A stretch of DNA of 64,000 bases from Streptomyces diastaticus subsp. diastaticus (GCF_011170125.1 NZ_BLLN01000005.1:1-64000); one strand, 5' to 3'; shown: positions 25,149 to 35,155, numbered from the stretch's first letter. The notes: generated by a model from the sequence alone, not told the origin. Translations and numbers: made by a program.

Positions 25149-26552
25149 TACTGCAACGGTGCTTACCGTGACAGTTGTCGGGTTCGCTCGTTGGGCTGTT
25201 CATGGGTGGGGATATATCCGAGATCGATGCTCGTCGCTGGTTGGACGGGCTGGCAGGGTTGCACGAGCGGTTTGCCCATCGGTTCGCGCGGAGCGAGTCG
25301 CGGGAGTCGGTGCTGGCCTACATGAAGGGTCTGCTGTCGCCGCTGGAACGCAAGAACGGCTGGACGGTGGCCGAGGAAGCCGGCCATAGCGGTCCGGACC
25401 GGATCCAGCGGCTGTTGAACCGGATCGACTGGGACGCGGACGGGGTGCTCGACGACGTGCGCGAGTACGTCGTCGAGCACCTGGCAGATCCTGGCGGCGT
25501 GCTGATCGTGGACGACACCGGGTTCTTGAAGAAGGGCTTGCGGTCGGCCGGCGTCCAGCGCCAGTACTCCGGCACCGCCGGCCGCACCGAGAACTGCCAG
25601 GTGGGAGTATTCCTCGCCTACTCGGGCGAGCGGGGCCGGACGTTGATCGACCGGTCGCTCTACCTGCCGAAGTCATGGACGGACGACCGCGTGCGTTGCC
25701 GGGATGCGGGGATCGGCGACGACGTCGAGTTCGCCACGAAGGTCCAACTCGCCCGGCAGATGGTCCGCCGTGCGATCGACGACGAGATCCCCTTCCGCTG
25801 GGTGACCGCGGACGCGGGCTACGGCTACAGCAAGGGCTGGCGCTACGAACTCGAGCAGGCCGATGTCTTCCACGTCGTGGCCACCACCAGGCACGACACC
25901 GTCGTCACTCGGCGGGCCCTGGACCATCCCCTCCACGACCTGATGGCCGATCTGCCCCGGCAGAAGTGGAAGCGCCGCTCCTGCGGCGAGGGCGCCCACG
26001 GCCCGCGGATCTATGACTGGGCGCGTGTCGAAGTCCGGCCCTGGCACCGACCCGACCGCAAGCACTGGGTCCTGGCCCGCCGCAGCATCTCCGACCCGAC
26101 GAAGGTCGCCTACTACATCGCCTACGCGCCCGCCGAGGCCACGCTCAACGAGCTGATCGCCGTCGCGGGTGCCCGCTGGGCGATCGAGGAGTGTTTTCAA
26201 ACCGCGAAGGGCCAGTGCGGCCTGGACGACTACCAGGTCCGCCGCCACCCGGGCTGGCACCGGCACATCACCCTCGCGATGGCCGTTCACGCCTACCTGA
26301 CCGTCGTGCGGGCCCAGCAGCTTGAAAAGGGGCCGGACCTGCTCGAACGCCAGACCTGATCTCACTCACCGTCCCCGAGATCCGCCGGTTGATCACCGGC
26401 CTCACGCAGCCTGTCCACCGCAGCATCGCCCACGTCCTGCACTGGTCCCGTTGGCGGCGACGGCGCCAGCACCAGGCTCGGACCAGCCACTACAAGAGAC
26501 GAGGCCACAGCCCAAGAACTGAAGCCTCGTCACGATAAGCACCGTTGCAGTA
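25149..26552 (+). mobile_element. IS701-family insertion sequence, 1404 bp, copy type 2
   Basis: Terminal repeats TACTGCAACGGTGCTTA at both ends. Flanked by TTAG at 25145-25148 and TTAG at 26553-26556. The right target copy is shared with the terminus of the adjacent 865-bp IS. Confidence 0.9.
25202..26359 (+). CDS. IS701-family transposase
   Basis: A 385-residue product from ATG 25202 (an upstream in-frame start lies at 25175). Landmarks are YMKGLLSPLERKNGWTVAEE, VLIVDDTGFLKKGLRSAG, WVTADAGYGYSKGW and GARWAIEECFQTAKGQCGLD. It stops at TGA 26357-26359, while the family tail (LISLTVPEIRRLITGL and on) continues in the -1 frame to about 26537. It is only distantly related to the IS701-type transposase at 10641-11888. 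Confidence 0.88.
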   Translation: MGGDISEIDARRWLDGLAGLHERFAHRFARSESRESVLAYMKGLLSPLERKNGWTVAEEAGHSGPDRIQRLLNRIDWDADGVLDDVREYVVEHLADPGGVLIVDDTGFLKKGLRSAGVQRQYSGTAGRTENCQVGVFLAYSGERGRTLIDRSLYLPKSWTDDRVRCRDAGIGDDVEFATKVQLARQMVRRAIDDEIPFRWVTADAGYGYSKGWRYELEQADVFHVVATTRHDTVVTRRALDHPLHDLMADLPRQKWKRRSCGEGAHGPRIYDWARVEVRPWHRPDRKHWVLARRSISDPTKVAYYIAYAPAEATLNELIAVAGARWAIEECFQTAKGQCGLDDYQVRRHPGWHRHITLAMAVHAYLTVVRAQQLEKGPDLLERQT

Positions 26553-26555
26553 TTA

Positions 26556-27420
26556 GACCGTGTCCTATGTGGGGTCGGCTCGTTGGACTCGTCATGGGGC
26601 GGGGTACGTGGAGTTGGATTGTTCCGGACGGGCTGTGGGAGATCGCGGAGCCGCTGATCCCACCGTCAAAGGTGCGGCCGCAGGGCGGCGGGACTCAGGA
26701 CACGCCCGATGAGACTCTGTTCGCCGCGATCATCTACGTCCTGGTCAGCGGGTGCGCCTGGCGGGCCTTGCCGCCGTGCTTCGGGATATCGAAGTCGACG
26801 GCCCACCGAAGGTTCCTGATCTGGTCAAGAGCCGGCGTGTGGGGCCGACTGCACGAGGAGATCCTGCACCGGCTGAACGACGCCGGCCTGCTCGACCTGT
26901 CCCGGGCCGTGCTCGACTCCGCCCACCTGAGGGCTAAAAAGGGGGCGAACTCACAGGTCCGAGCCCCGTGGACCGGGGCAAGCCGGGCTCCAAGATGCAC
27001 GTCCTGTCGGACGCGAACGGACTGCCCCTCCTCGTCGGCCTCTCCGCGGCCAACACCCACGACAGCCTCGCGCTGAAGCCGATGGTCGAGGGTCACCAAA
27101 CGAGACACGACCCCCACCGCAGCCGGTACTTCAAGCCTCAGCGCCTGCATGCGGACAAAGCCTACGACGTCCCCCACCTGCGGAAATGGTTATGGGGCAA
27201 GCACATCGGCGTACGCATCGCCCGCAAGGGAGTCGAGTCCAGCGAACGCTTGGGACGCCGCAGATGGGTCATCGAGCGGACCATGTCCTGGCTGACCGGC
27301 TACCGCAGACTGAACCACCGCTACGAACGCCATCCCCGCAACTACCTGGCCTTCCTCGGCCTCGCCGCCGCCCTCTGCTGCTACAAACGCCTCGCTCGAC
27401 TCACCACATAGGACACGGTC
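26556..27420 (+). mobile_element. IS5-family insertion sequence, 865 bp, copy B
   Basis: Ends GACCGTGTCCTATGTGG and its inverse. Flanked by TTA at 26553-26555 and TTA at 27421-27423. Near-identical to 11942-12806 and in inverted orientation to it. Confidence 0.92.
26567..27411 (+). CDS. IS5-family transposase made by -1 frameshift, copy B
   Basis: The first frame runs from ATG 26567 (WSWIVPDGLWEIAEPLIPPS). At the A5G5 run near 26935-26944 a -1 shift moves to the frame that reads GELTGPSPVDRGKPGSKM, continuing through LHADKAYDVPHLRKW to the stop at 27411. Both halves lack other lesions, so the fused transposase should be active. It differs from copy A by a few residues only (for example HRSRYF against HRGRYF). 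Confidence 0.87.
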
Positions 27421-27423
27421 TTA

Positions 27424-28459
27424 CGAGCTGGTGCGTGATAGCGGGTGAGGCGTCGTTGCTGGCTGATGGCATGATCCGGTTATGGCGATCATGGTCAATC
27501 GGGCGGTGCTGGCGCATCGGCTGTTCACAGGGATCTCTCGGCATCATCTCGCGCGTCTGGTCGAGGAGTTGGCGGCGTCATGGCAAGCCGGTCTTGAGGG
27601 ACGCCGTCACGCTGCACGAGGTGGGGCCAGAAAGCGGGCTGCGGGCGCCGGAGCCCGTCACCAGCTGGTGTTCGTCGACCGGCTGGTGGCCACCCTGATC
27701 CATCTGCGCCATGATCTGCCGCATTCGGTGCTGGGACTGCTGTTCGGCGTCGACCGCTCCACCGTCACCCGCGCCATCGGTGAGATTCGCGCCCTGCTGG
27801 CCTCACGCGGATGCGCGGTGACCGACCGCCCCGGGCTTCGTCTGCACACGCTGGCGGACGTGTTCGCCTACGCCCAGGCCGAGGGCATCAACCTGCGCCT
27901 GGACGCCACCGAGGTTCAAGTCCGCAGGCCACCGGCCGGCCGCGGCGGCAGGCGGGCGTTCGTCTCGGGCAAGAAGAAACAGAACACGATGAAGGCCACC
28001 GTCATCGCAGACGATCAGGGCCGCACGTTATGGACCGACGCCCTCCGACCTGGGCGCATGCATGATGCGACCGCCGCCCGCAACGAAGGTATCGCCGCGT
28101 GCTTCCAGCACTTTCCCACGGTGGAAGTGCTGCTGGACGACGGCTATCTCGGCCTCAGACGTGACCACCCCGGCCAAGCCATCACACCGCCCAGAAAGCC
28201 GAACAAGATCGCCTTCCCACACGTGCACGCGGCAAGAGAACAAGCCCGTCACGAGCACTCATCGAAGCGCATCACCGTTGAGCACGCCCTCGCCGACCAC
28301 AAACGCTGGAAGCAACTGACCCGCTGGATGCACCGCCGCGACCGTCTGCCCGACACATACCGCGCCATCGCCGGCCTCGTCTCCGACCGCAACATCACCT
28401 CCTGATAGCAGGCCACGGCCAGGACAGACACGCCTCACCCGCTATCACGCACCAGCTCG
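27424..28459 (+). mobile_element. IS5-family insertion sequence, 1036 bp
   Basis: Terminal inverted repeats of about 28 bp begin CGAGCTGGTGCGTGATAGCG. Flanked by TTA at 27421-27423 (shared with the previous IS) and TTA at 28460-28462 (shared with the next). Confidence 0.9.
27482..28405 (+). CDS. IS5-family transposase (DDE_Tnp_4-like)
   Basis: A 307-residue transposase, apparently intact. It has a helix-turn-helix (LPHSVLGLLFGVDRSTVTRA), the first catalytic Asp in LRLDATEVQVRRP, KKKQNTMKATVIAD, then LLDDGYLGLR and KRITVEHALADHKRWKQL. It is a different subgroup from the 889-bp and 865-bp elements. A slightly later ATG at 27491 is an alternative start. Confidence 0.88.
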   Translation: MAIMVNRAVLAHRLFTGISRHHLARLVEELAASWQAGLEGRRHAARGGARKRAAGAGARHQLVFVDRLVATLIHLRHDLPHSVLGLLFGVDRSTVTRAIGEIRALLASRGCAVTDRPGLRLHTLADVFAYAQAEGINLRLDATEVQVRRPPAGRGGRRAFVSGKKKQNTMKATVIADDQGRTLWTDALRPGRMHDATAARNEGIAACFQHFPTVEVLLDDGYLGLRRDHPGQAITPPRKPNKIAFPHVHAAREQARHEHSSKRITVEHALADHKRWKQLTRWMHRRDRLPDTYRAIAGLVSDRNITS

Positions 28460-28462
28460 TTA

Positions 28463-29349
28463 CTGATCGTTTCAGAATGAGTTTGGCTGCGGGTCTTGTG
28501 CTCGGCGATCTTGGTCGGCAGTGTGTCCGGAGTGCGTGCTGATCTTGTTCCTGACGACCTGTGGGAGCGGGTTGCTCCGCTGCTGCCACCTGCTCCTGAA
28601 CGGCGCCACCGTTACCCCGGACGGTTGCGGGTTCCCGACCGGGCGGCACTCGCCGGCGTCATGTATGTGCTGCGGACCGGTGTCGCCTGGCGCGACGTTC
28701 CCGCGGAGGCCGTGGGCTGCTCGGGGGTGACGGCCTGGCGCCGGCTGCGGGACTGGACCGAGGCCGGTGTCTGGCCCCGCCTGCACGCCATCTTGCTGAG
28801 TGAGCTGCGCCGCGCCGGCCTGCTGGACCTGGACGACTGCGCCGTGGACGGGTCCCATGTCCGGGCTCTCAAAGGGGGGATCACACCGGGCCCTCGCCGG
28901 TCGACCGCGCCCGTCCCGGCTCAAAACATCATGTGATCGTCGACCGCCACGGAACTCCGCTGGCCGTCACACTCACCGGCGGCAACCGGCACGACGTCAC
29001 CCAGCTTCTGCCTCTGCTGGACGCGGTCCCACCGATCCGGGGTCTACGAGGACGCCCCCGCCGAAAACCCCGGCGTCTGTATGCCGACCGGGGCTACGAC
29101 TTCGACAAGTACCGCCGCCTGCTGTGGAAGCGCGGCGTTGAACCGGTGATCGCCCGACGCGGTGTCGCCCACGGCTCAGGACTGGGCAAGGTGCGCTGGG
29201 TGGTCGAGCGCACCTTCGCCTGGCTGCACCAGTTCAAACGGCTCCGCATCCGCTACGAGCGACGCGCCCATCTTCACCAGGGCCTGCTCGAACTGGCCTG
29301 CAGCCTCATATGCCTCCGCCGCCTGCGAACCTCATTCTGAAACGATCAG
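28463..29349 (+). mobile_element. IS5-family insertion sequence, 887 bp
   Basis: Terminal repeats CTGATCGTTTCAGAATGAG and inverse. Flanked by TTA at 28460-28462 and TTA at 29350-29352. Confidence 0.9.
28496..29340 (+). CDS. IS5-family transposase made by -1 frameshift
   Basis: The first frame (LVPDDLWERVAPLLPPAPER, TGVAWRDVPAEAVGCSGVTA) and the second (SKHHVIVDRHGTPLAVTLTG, YADRGYDFDKYRRLLW, VRWVVERTFAWLHQFKRL) join by a -1 shift on the AAAGGGGGG run near 28869-28877. This gives the standard IS427-group product. The exact start is uncertain; ATG 28496 or a GTG about 36 bases later both fit. Confidence 0.85.
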
Positions 29350-29494
29350 TTAGACCGAAACCCCTTCTGACCTGGCGAACGTGAGGCAGGAAGGGGGTCG
29401 CGGAGTATCCCTGGGACTCTTCTGGGACTTCTGGCCAGGCTCGGAGTCTTCGAGCGGCACGATCGTGCGCCTGCCGAAAGATCCGCTGCTCTCG

Positions 29495-30907
29495 TCAGTC
29501 GACGGCCTGGATGTCCTCGACCGGGAAGGGCACGAAGGTGCTGCTGTTCTGGTCGATGAGCAGCTGCCGGCCGAGGGGTGGTGCGGCCCGCTGGGAGCAG
29601 TCAAGGCGTTCACAGACGCGACAGCCCATGCCGATGGGGGTGGCCGCGGAGGCGCTGGTGAGGTCGAGGCCGTCGGAGTAGACGAGGCGGTGGGCGTGGC
29701 GGATCTCGCAGCCGAGACCGACGGCGTAGGTCCTGCCGGGCTCGCCCCAGCCTCCGCGGTGGCGGGTGACGGCTCGCGCGGTCCACAAGTACCGCTGCCC
29801 GTCGGGCATTTCGGCAATCTGGATGTGGATGCGTCCCGGGGCGGCGAACGCCTCGTAGACGTTCCAGAGAGGGCAGGTGCCGCCGGCTCGGGAGAAGTGG
29901 AAGCCGGTCGCCGACTGGCGTTTTGAAAGGTTGCCCGCTCGGTCGACGCGGACGAAGGAGAACGGCACCCCGCGGAGCCTGGGGCGCTGGAGGGTGCTGA
30001 GCCGATGGCAGATGGTCTCGTAGCCGAGACCGAAGTGGTCGGTGAGACGTTCGATGTCGTAGCGGGCTTCCTCGGCCGCCGTGTGAAAGGCGGCGTAGGG
30101 CAGGATGAGCGCGGCTGCGAAGTAGTTGGCGATGCCGATGCGGGCGAGCGCGTGGGTGGGCGATCCGGGCGGGAAGTCCTCGGTGGCCAGCCGGTCGAGG
30201 CCCTCGCCGTGTTCGAGCATCGCCAGTTGGGTCGCCATGCGGAAGGCCCGCTGACCGGGCCGTAGCCGCGAGGACAGGTGAAGGGTGCGGCTTGCGTCGT
30301 CGTAGCGGTGCAGCCGTGCGCCGGGCGCGGCGGCCAGGTGAACGCCGTGCTCCTTGGCGAGTCTCGTGGTGAGGGCCCCGATCACCTCCCCCGGCCTTAC
30401 TCCGATCTCCGCGGCGAGGCGTTCGGCCGCCAGGTCGGTGTCGTGGAGGTAGTTCTGGCGGCGGTAGAAGAAGTCACGGACCTGCTCGTGCGGCGTGGAG
30501 GTGGTTCCCCGGTCCCGGTCCCGGCCGTCCGCCGCCCCGGCCAGGCGTTCGGACAGCTCCTGGTTGCGGCGGCCGAGGTCGAGCAGGACCTTGGCGACGC
30601 CGGGCAGCCGGGCGGCCAGGTCACCGAGATCGGCCGCGGACACCTTGGACTCGGCGATCTCGCCGGCGAGGGCTTCACGGAGGTCGGCCAGCAGGCGCGT
30701 GGTGTCCCGCTCGGAGAAGAAGCCCGGGTCCACGCCGAACGCCTCGGTCAACCGCAGCAGGACGGGCACGGTGAGGGGGCGGGAGTCGTGCTCCATCTGG
30801 TTGAGGTAGCTCGGGGAGATGGCGAGCACGCGGGCGAGGTCCGCCTGGCTCATCCGGCGCTCCTCGCGCAGTCGTCGCAGCCGCGCACCCGCGTACGTCT
30901 TGCTCAC
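29495..30907 (-). CDS. RamB/ScfR-family regulator (XRE domain plus short-chain-fatty-acid regulator domains)
   Basis: A 470-residue protein from GTG 30907. The N-terminal helix-turn-helix is MSQADLARVLAISPSYLNQM (about 18-37). A middle IrrE/ImmA-type segment includes ARIGIANYFAAALILPYAAF. The C-terminal domain has the cysteines GMGCRVCERLDCSQR typical of this family. RamB and PrpR of mycobacteria and corynebacteria control acetate and propionate genes. Here it is divergent to aceA-aceB, making it the likely regulator of the glyoxylate shunt. It has a close paralogue at 49198-50640. Confidence 0.88.
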   Translation of the reverse strand: MSKTYAGARLRRLREERRMSQADLARVLAISPSYLNQMEHDSRPLTVPVLLRLTEAFGVDPGFFSERDTTRLLADLREALAGEIAESKVSAADLGDLAARLPGVAKVLLDLGRRNQELSERLAGAADGRDRDRGTTSTPHEQVRDFFYRRQNYLHDTDLAAERLAAEIGVRPGEVIGALTTRLAKEHGVHLAAAPGARLHRYDDASRTLHLSSRLRPGQRAFRMATQLAMLEHGEGLDRLATEDFPPGSPTHALARIGIANYFAAALILPYAAFHTAAEEARYDIERLTDHFGLGYETICHRLSTLQRPRLRGVPFSFVRVDRAGNLSKRQSATGFHFSRAGGTCPLWNVYEAFAAPGRIHIQIAEMPDGQRYLWTARAVTRHRGGWGEPGRTYAVGLGCEIRHAHRLVYSDGLDLTSASAATPIGMGCRVCERLDCSQRAAPPLGRQLLIDQNSSTFVPFPVEDIQAVD

Positions 30908-31292
30908 CGAACCGCTCCCTCGGCAGCTGGGCCTCCGTCGCGGTTCAGCGTAAGGGAGACATCCCCCCTCCGAGCCTTCGCAACATTGGCAAAAAGCGGC
31001 GAGAAGATTCGCAAGGATTGGCAGACGTCCCCGCTTGATGGCACTCAGTGCCAGTGCCAGAGTCGTAGTGCGGCCCGCCGGACCCGGCAGGTACAGCCCG
31101 GAACCGGGGCACGATTTCTGCCCTGACGTCGGAGATCCCGGCAGCGGCGGGTATCTGCGCCGGCAACACTGCTCAGCTCCACCTCCCAGGTGACGGCGGG
31201 CCGCATCCCCGTACGACGACACGTAGTGCCACCTCCGTTCATCCGGACGGTGGAATTGGCAGCCAGTACAGACCGAGGAGACGGAGACAGTC
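30908..31292. promoter_or_regulatory. aceA / regulator divergent control region with TTCGCAA boxes
   Basis: No gene lies in these 385 bases. Two copies of TTCGCAA (30977-30983 and 31008-31014) are each followed by an ATTGGCA element (about 30984 and 31016). The same heptamer and its complement recur in the prpD / PrpR-like divergent region near 49097-49142. It resembles the TTTGCAA core of corynebacterial RamB sites. Operator function is inferred. Confidence 0.6.
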
Positions 31293-32582
31293 ATGGCGGA
31301 CGCGAGGACGAGCACGCAGGCGGCCGAGGAACTGGCCCGGCGCTGGGCCACCGACCCGCGCTGGCGGGGCATCGAGCGCACCTACAGCGCCGAGGACGTG
31401 GTCCGGCTGTCCGGCAGCGTCCGCGAGGAGGCCACCCTGGCCCGGCGCGGCGCCGAACGGCTGTGGCGGCAGCTGCACGAGCTCGACTACGTCCACGCGC
31501 TCGGCGCCCTGACCGGCGGCCAGGCGGTGCAGCAGGTGAAGGCCGGGCTCCAGGCGATCTACCTGTCCGGCTGGCAGGTCGCCGCCGACGCCAACCAGGC
31601 CGGCCACACCTACCCCGACCAGAGCCTCTACCCCGCCAACTCGGTGCCGCAGGTGGTGCGTCGGATCAACAACGCGCTGCTGCGCGCCGACCAGATCGCC
31701 ACCGCCGAGAACGCCGGCGACACCACCGACTGGCTCGCGCCCATCGTGGCCGACGCCGAGGCCGGGTTCGGCGGCCCGCTGAACGCCTTCGAGCTGACCA
31801 AGGCGATGATCGCGGCGGGTGCGGCCGGCATCCACTACGAGGACCAGCTCGCCTCGGAGAAGAAGTGCGGGCACCTCGGTGGCAAGGTCCTCGTCCCCAC
31901 CTCGCAGCACATCCGCACCCTGAACGCGGCCCGCCTGGCCGCCGACATCGCCGACGTGCCGACCGTCGTCATCGCCCGCACCGACGCCCTCGCCGCCAAC
32001 CTGCTCACCAGCGACGTCGACGAGCGCGACGCCGAGTTCGTCACCGGCGAGCGCACGGCGGAGGGCTTCTACCGAGTACGGAACGGGATGGCCCCGGTCA
32101 TCGCCCGCGGTCTGGCCTACGCCCCGTACGCCGACCTGATCTGGGTGGAGACCGGCACCCCGGACCTGGCGCAGGCCCGCGAGTTCGCCGAGGCGATCCA
32201 CGCGCGGTACCCGGACCAGATGCTGGCCTACAACTGCTCCCCGTCCTTCAACTGGAAGGCCGCGCTGGACGACGACCAGATCGCCAAGTTCCAGCGCGAG
32301 CTGGGCGCCATGGGCTACAAGTTCCAGTTCATCACCCTGGCCGGGTTCCACTCCCTCAACCACGGCATGTTCGACCTGGCCCGTGGCTACGCCGAGCACG
32401 GCATGACCGCCTACGTGGATCTCCAGGAGAAGGAGTTCGCCGCGCAGGCGCAGGGCTTCACCGCCGTCAAGCACCAGCGCGAGGTCGGCACCGGCTACTT
32501 CGATCTCGTCTCCACGGCCGTCAACCCGGCCTCCTCCACGACCGCGCTGGCCGGGTCCACGGAGGAAGAGCAGTTCCACTAG
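31293..32582 (+). CDS. aceA: Isocitrate lyase
   Basis: A 429-residue cytoplasmic enzyme, the usual length for actinobacterial AceA. It splits isocitrate to glyoxylate and succinate, the first step of the glyoxylate shunt. The catalytic loop KKCGHLGGK lies near residue 190, with ADAEAGFGG and the C-terminal SPSFNW motif also clear. Malate synthase follows about 100 bases downstream, then a 3-hydroxyacyl-CoA dehydrogenase. The divergent RamB-like gene probably controls it. The shunt lets the cell grow on C2 units without the B12-dependent ethylmalonyl-CoA pathway. Confidence 0.97.
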   Translation: MADARTSTQAAEELARRWATDPRWRGIERTYSAEDVVRLSGSVREEATLARRGAERLWRQLHELDYVHALGALTGGQAVQQVKAGLQAIYLSGWQVAADANQAGHTYPDQSLYPANSVPQVVRRINNALLRADQIATAENAGDTTDWLAPIVADAEAGFGGPLNAFELTKAMIAAGAAGIHYEDQLASEKKCGHLGGKVLVPTSQHIRTLNAARLAADIADVPTVVIARTDALAANLLTSDVDERDAEFVTGERTAEGFYRVRNGMAPVIARGLAYAPYADLIWVETGTPDLAQAREFAEAIHARYPDQMLAYNCSPSFNWKAALDDDQIAKFQRELGAMGYKFQFITLAGFHSLNHGMFDLARGYAEHGMTAYVDLQEKEFAAQAQGFTAVKHQREVGTGYFDLVSTAVNPASSTTALAGSTEEEQFH

Positions 32583-32679
32583 GCCGCCGAGCCGGACGCC
32601 CCGCGTGCGGCCGGCCCCGCCGGCGGAGGGGGACGAACCGTCTCCGTCCCCCTCCGCTCCCACCTCCCAGGAGAGCCCG

Positions 32680-34275
32680 ATGACCACCACCGCACCCACC
32701 CACCAGCAGCTCCGTGTCCTCGCCGCGCCCGGTCACCGGCACGACGAGATCCTCACCCCGGCCGCTCTCGCCTTCGTCGGCAAGCTCGTCGAGGCGTTCG
32801 CGTCGCGTCGACGGGACTTGATGAAGGAACGCCGCCGGCAGGTACTGCGACTGGCGTCCGGCTCGCCTCTCGACTTCCCCATGGTCACCGCCCGCGTCCG
32901 GGCCGACGCCGACTGGCGCGTGGCGCCGCCCGCGCCCGGTCTGACCGACCGCCGGGTGGAGATCACCGGGCCGCCGGAGCGCCGCATGGCCGTCAACGCC
33001 CTCAACAGCGGTGCCAAGGTGTGGATGGCGGACTTCGAGGACGCCACCGCCCCGCTGTGGGACAACGTCGTCGGCGGGCAGCTCACCCTCCTGGACGCCA
33101 TCGAGCGCCGGATCGACTTCACCACGCCCGAGGGCAAGGAGTACCGGCTGGGGGACCGGCTCGCCACCATCATGGTCCGGCCGCGCGGCTGGCACCTCGA
33201 CGAGGAGCACCTGGAGTACGACGGCCGCCCGGTGCCCGCCGCGCTCGTCGACTTCGGCCTGTACTTCTTCCACTGCGCCCAGCGGCAGATCGACGCCGGG
33301 TACGGCCCCTACTTCTACCTCCCCAAGCTGGAGAACAGGTACGAGGCCCGGCTGTGGAACGACGTCTTCCTGCTCGCCCAGGAGCTGCTGGGCATCCCGC
33401 GCGGCACGATCCGCGCCACCGTCCTCATCGAGACGATCACCGCCGCGTTCGAGATGGAGGAGATCCTCCACGAACTGCGCGAACACAGCGCGGGACTGAA
33501 CGCCGGCCGATGGGACTACCTCTTCAGCATCATCAAGACCTTCGGCCACCGCACCGACTTCCTCCTCCCGGACCGGGCGAAGGTCACGATGACCGCCCCC
33601 TTCATGCGGGCGTACACCGAACTCCTCGTGCGCACCTGCCACCGGCGCGGCGCGCACGCCATCGGCGGCATGGCCGCCCAGGTGCCGGGCAAGGACCCGG
33701 CCGCGAACGAGGCCGCTTTCACCAAGGTCCGCCTCGACAAGGAGCGGGAGGCCGAAGACGGCTTCGACGGCTCCTGGGTCGCCCATCCGGCACTCGTCCG
33801 CGTCTGCCGCGACGTGTTCGACGGCGTTCTCGGTGAGCGGCCCCACCAGCTCGACCGCACCCGCGACGACGTCGAGGTCGCCCCGGCCGACCTGCTGTCC
33901 GTGCGCCGGATCAGCGGGCCGCCCACCGCTGACGGGGTGCGCACCAATATCTCCGTCACACTGCGGTACTACGCCGCCTGGTTGCGCGGCCAGGGCGCGG
34001 TCGCCCTCGACGGGCTGATGGAGGACGCGGCCACCGCCGAGATCGCCCGCGTGCAGATCTGGCAGTGGCTGCGGCATCGGGTGATCGACCGCGAGACGGT
34101 GCTCGAACTGCTCGCCGACGAGATCACGGCGCTCGGCGCCGAATACCCGTGGGCCTCGGCCGAAAACATCCGCCCCCTCTTCGAGCAGACCGCGCTGGCG
34201 GGTGAGTTGCCGCTGTTCTTCACCCCCGACGCCTACACCCGCCACCTCGTGCGCCGATCGCAGGTGCAGGTGTGA
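32680..34275 (+). CDS. aceB: Malate synthase A
   Basis: A 531-residue protein from ATG 32680 (CAGGAGAG upstream; an in-frame start at 32605 adds a low-complexity Pro/Ser stretch and is less likely). It condenses glyoxylate with acetyl-CoA to malate. Family features include VWMADFEDATAPLWDN, IMVRPRGWHLDEEH, ATVLIETITAAFEMEEIL and GMAAQVPGKD. Length and motifs fit the plant/fungal-like A form. The stop overlaps the GTG of the next gene, so the three genes form an operon. Confidence 0.96.
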   Translation: MTTTAPTHQQLRVLAAPGHRHDEILTPAALAFVGKLVEAFASRRRDLMKERRRQVLRLASGSPLDFPMVTARVRADADWRVAPPAPGLTDRRVEITGPPERRMAVNALNSGAKVWMADFEDATAPLWDNVVGGQLTLLDAIERRIDFTTPEGKEYRLGDRLATIMVRPRGWHLDEEHLEYDGRPVPAALVDFGLYFFHCAQRQIDAGYGPYFYLPKLENRYEARLWNDVFLLAQELLGIPRGTIRATVLIETITAAFEMEEILHELREHSAGLNAGRWDYLFSIIKTFGHRTDFLLPDRAKVTMTAPFMRAYTELLVRTCHRRGAHAIGGMAAQVPGKDPAANEAAFTKVRLDKEREAEDGFDGSWVAHPALVRVCRDVFDGVLGERPHQLDRTRDDVEVAPADLLSVRRISGPPTADGVRTNISVTLRYYAAWLRGQGAVALDGLMEDAATAEIARVQIWQWLRHRVIDRETVLELLADEITALGAEYPWASAENIRPLFEQTALAGELPLFFTPDAYTRHLVRRSQVQV

Positions 34276-35141
34276 GCGCCGGCGTCACCCGCGTCGGCGT
34301 GGTCGGCGGCGGGCAGATGGGCGCGGGGATCGCCGAGGTCTGTGCGCGGGCCGGACTGGACACCGTGGTCTGCGAGGTGGACGCGGTCGCCGCACGCGCC
34401 GCGCGGGACCGGATCGCCGGCTCCCTGGACCGAGCCGTACGACGCGGCAAGCTGAGCCGCGAGGCCGCCGCCGACGCCCGTACCCGGCTCGTCTTCACCG
34501 GCAGCCTGGACGATCTCGCCGACCGGCAGCTCATCATCGAGGCCGTCATCGAGAATCCGAACGCCAAGACCGAGGTCTTCGCCGCCCTGGACAAGATCGT
34601 CGAAGACCCCGCAGCCGTCCTCGCCACCAACACCTCCTCCCTGCCCGTGATGCGGCTCGGCATGGCCACCTCCCGGGCGGACCGGGTCGTCGGCCTGCAC
34701 TTCTTCAACCCCGTTCCCGTCCTGCCGCTGGTCGAGGTGGTCACCTCGCTGCACACGTCGGCCGGGACGACCGTCCTGGTGGAGGACTTCGCGTCCCGGA
34801 CGCTCGGCAAGACGGTTGTCCGCTCCAAGGACCGGGCCGGCTTCGTCGTCAACGCGTTGCTCATCCCCTACCTGCTCTCGGCCGTGCGGATGGCGGAGTC
34901 CGGGTTCGCCACCGCCGCCGACATCGACGCGGGCATGGAACTGGGCTGCGCCCACCCGATGGGACCGCTGAAACTGGCCGACCTCATCGGCCTGGACACC
35001 GTGGTGTCCATCGCGGAGTCCCTCTACGACGAGTTCCGCGAGTCTCTTTACGCTCCTCCTCCGCTGCTCCAGCGGATGGTGGAGGCGGGACTGCTGGGCC
35101 GGAAGTCCGGCCGGGGGTTCCACAGCTACGCCCAGGGCTGA
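34272..35141 (+). CDS. 3-hydroxybutyryl-CoA (3-hydroxyacyl-CoA) dehydrogenase
   Basis: The 289-residue protein starts at GTG 34272 inside the aceB stop. The NAD-binding loop is VGVVGGGQMGAGIAEVCARA. The catalytic region LHFFNPVPVLPLVEVV carries the His-Asn-Pro signature, followed by KDRAGFVVNALLIPY and the C-terminal domain with the HPMGPLKLADLIG motif. It oxidises 3-hydroxybutyryl-CoA to acetoacetyl-CoA. In this operon it may feed acetyl-CoA from polyhydroxybutyrate or short fatty acids into the glyoxylate shunt. Confidence 0.92.
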   Translation: MSAGVTRVGVVGGGQMGAGIAEVCARAGLDTVVCEVDAVAARAARDRIAGSLDRAVRRGKLSREAAADARTRLVFTGSLDDLADRQLIIEAVIENPNAKTEVFAALDKIVEDPAAVLATNTSSLPVMRLGMATSRADRVVGLHFFNPVPVLPLVEVVTSLHTSAGTTVLVEDFASRTLGKTVVRSKDRAGFVVNALLIPYLLSAVRMAESGFATAADIDAGMELGCAHPMGPLKLADLIGLDTVVSIAESLYDEFRESLYAPPPLLQRMVEAGLLGRKSGRGFHSYAQG

Positions 35142-35155
35142 GGGCCTGGTACGAC

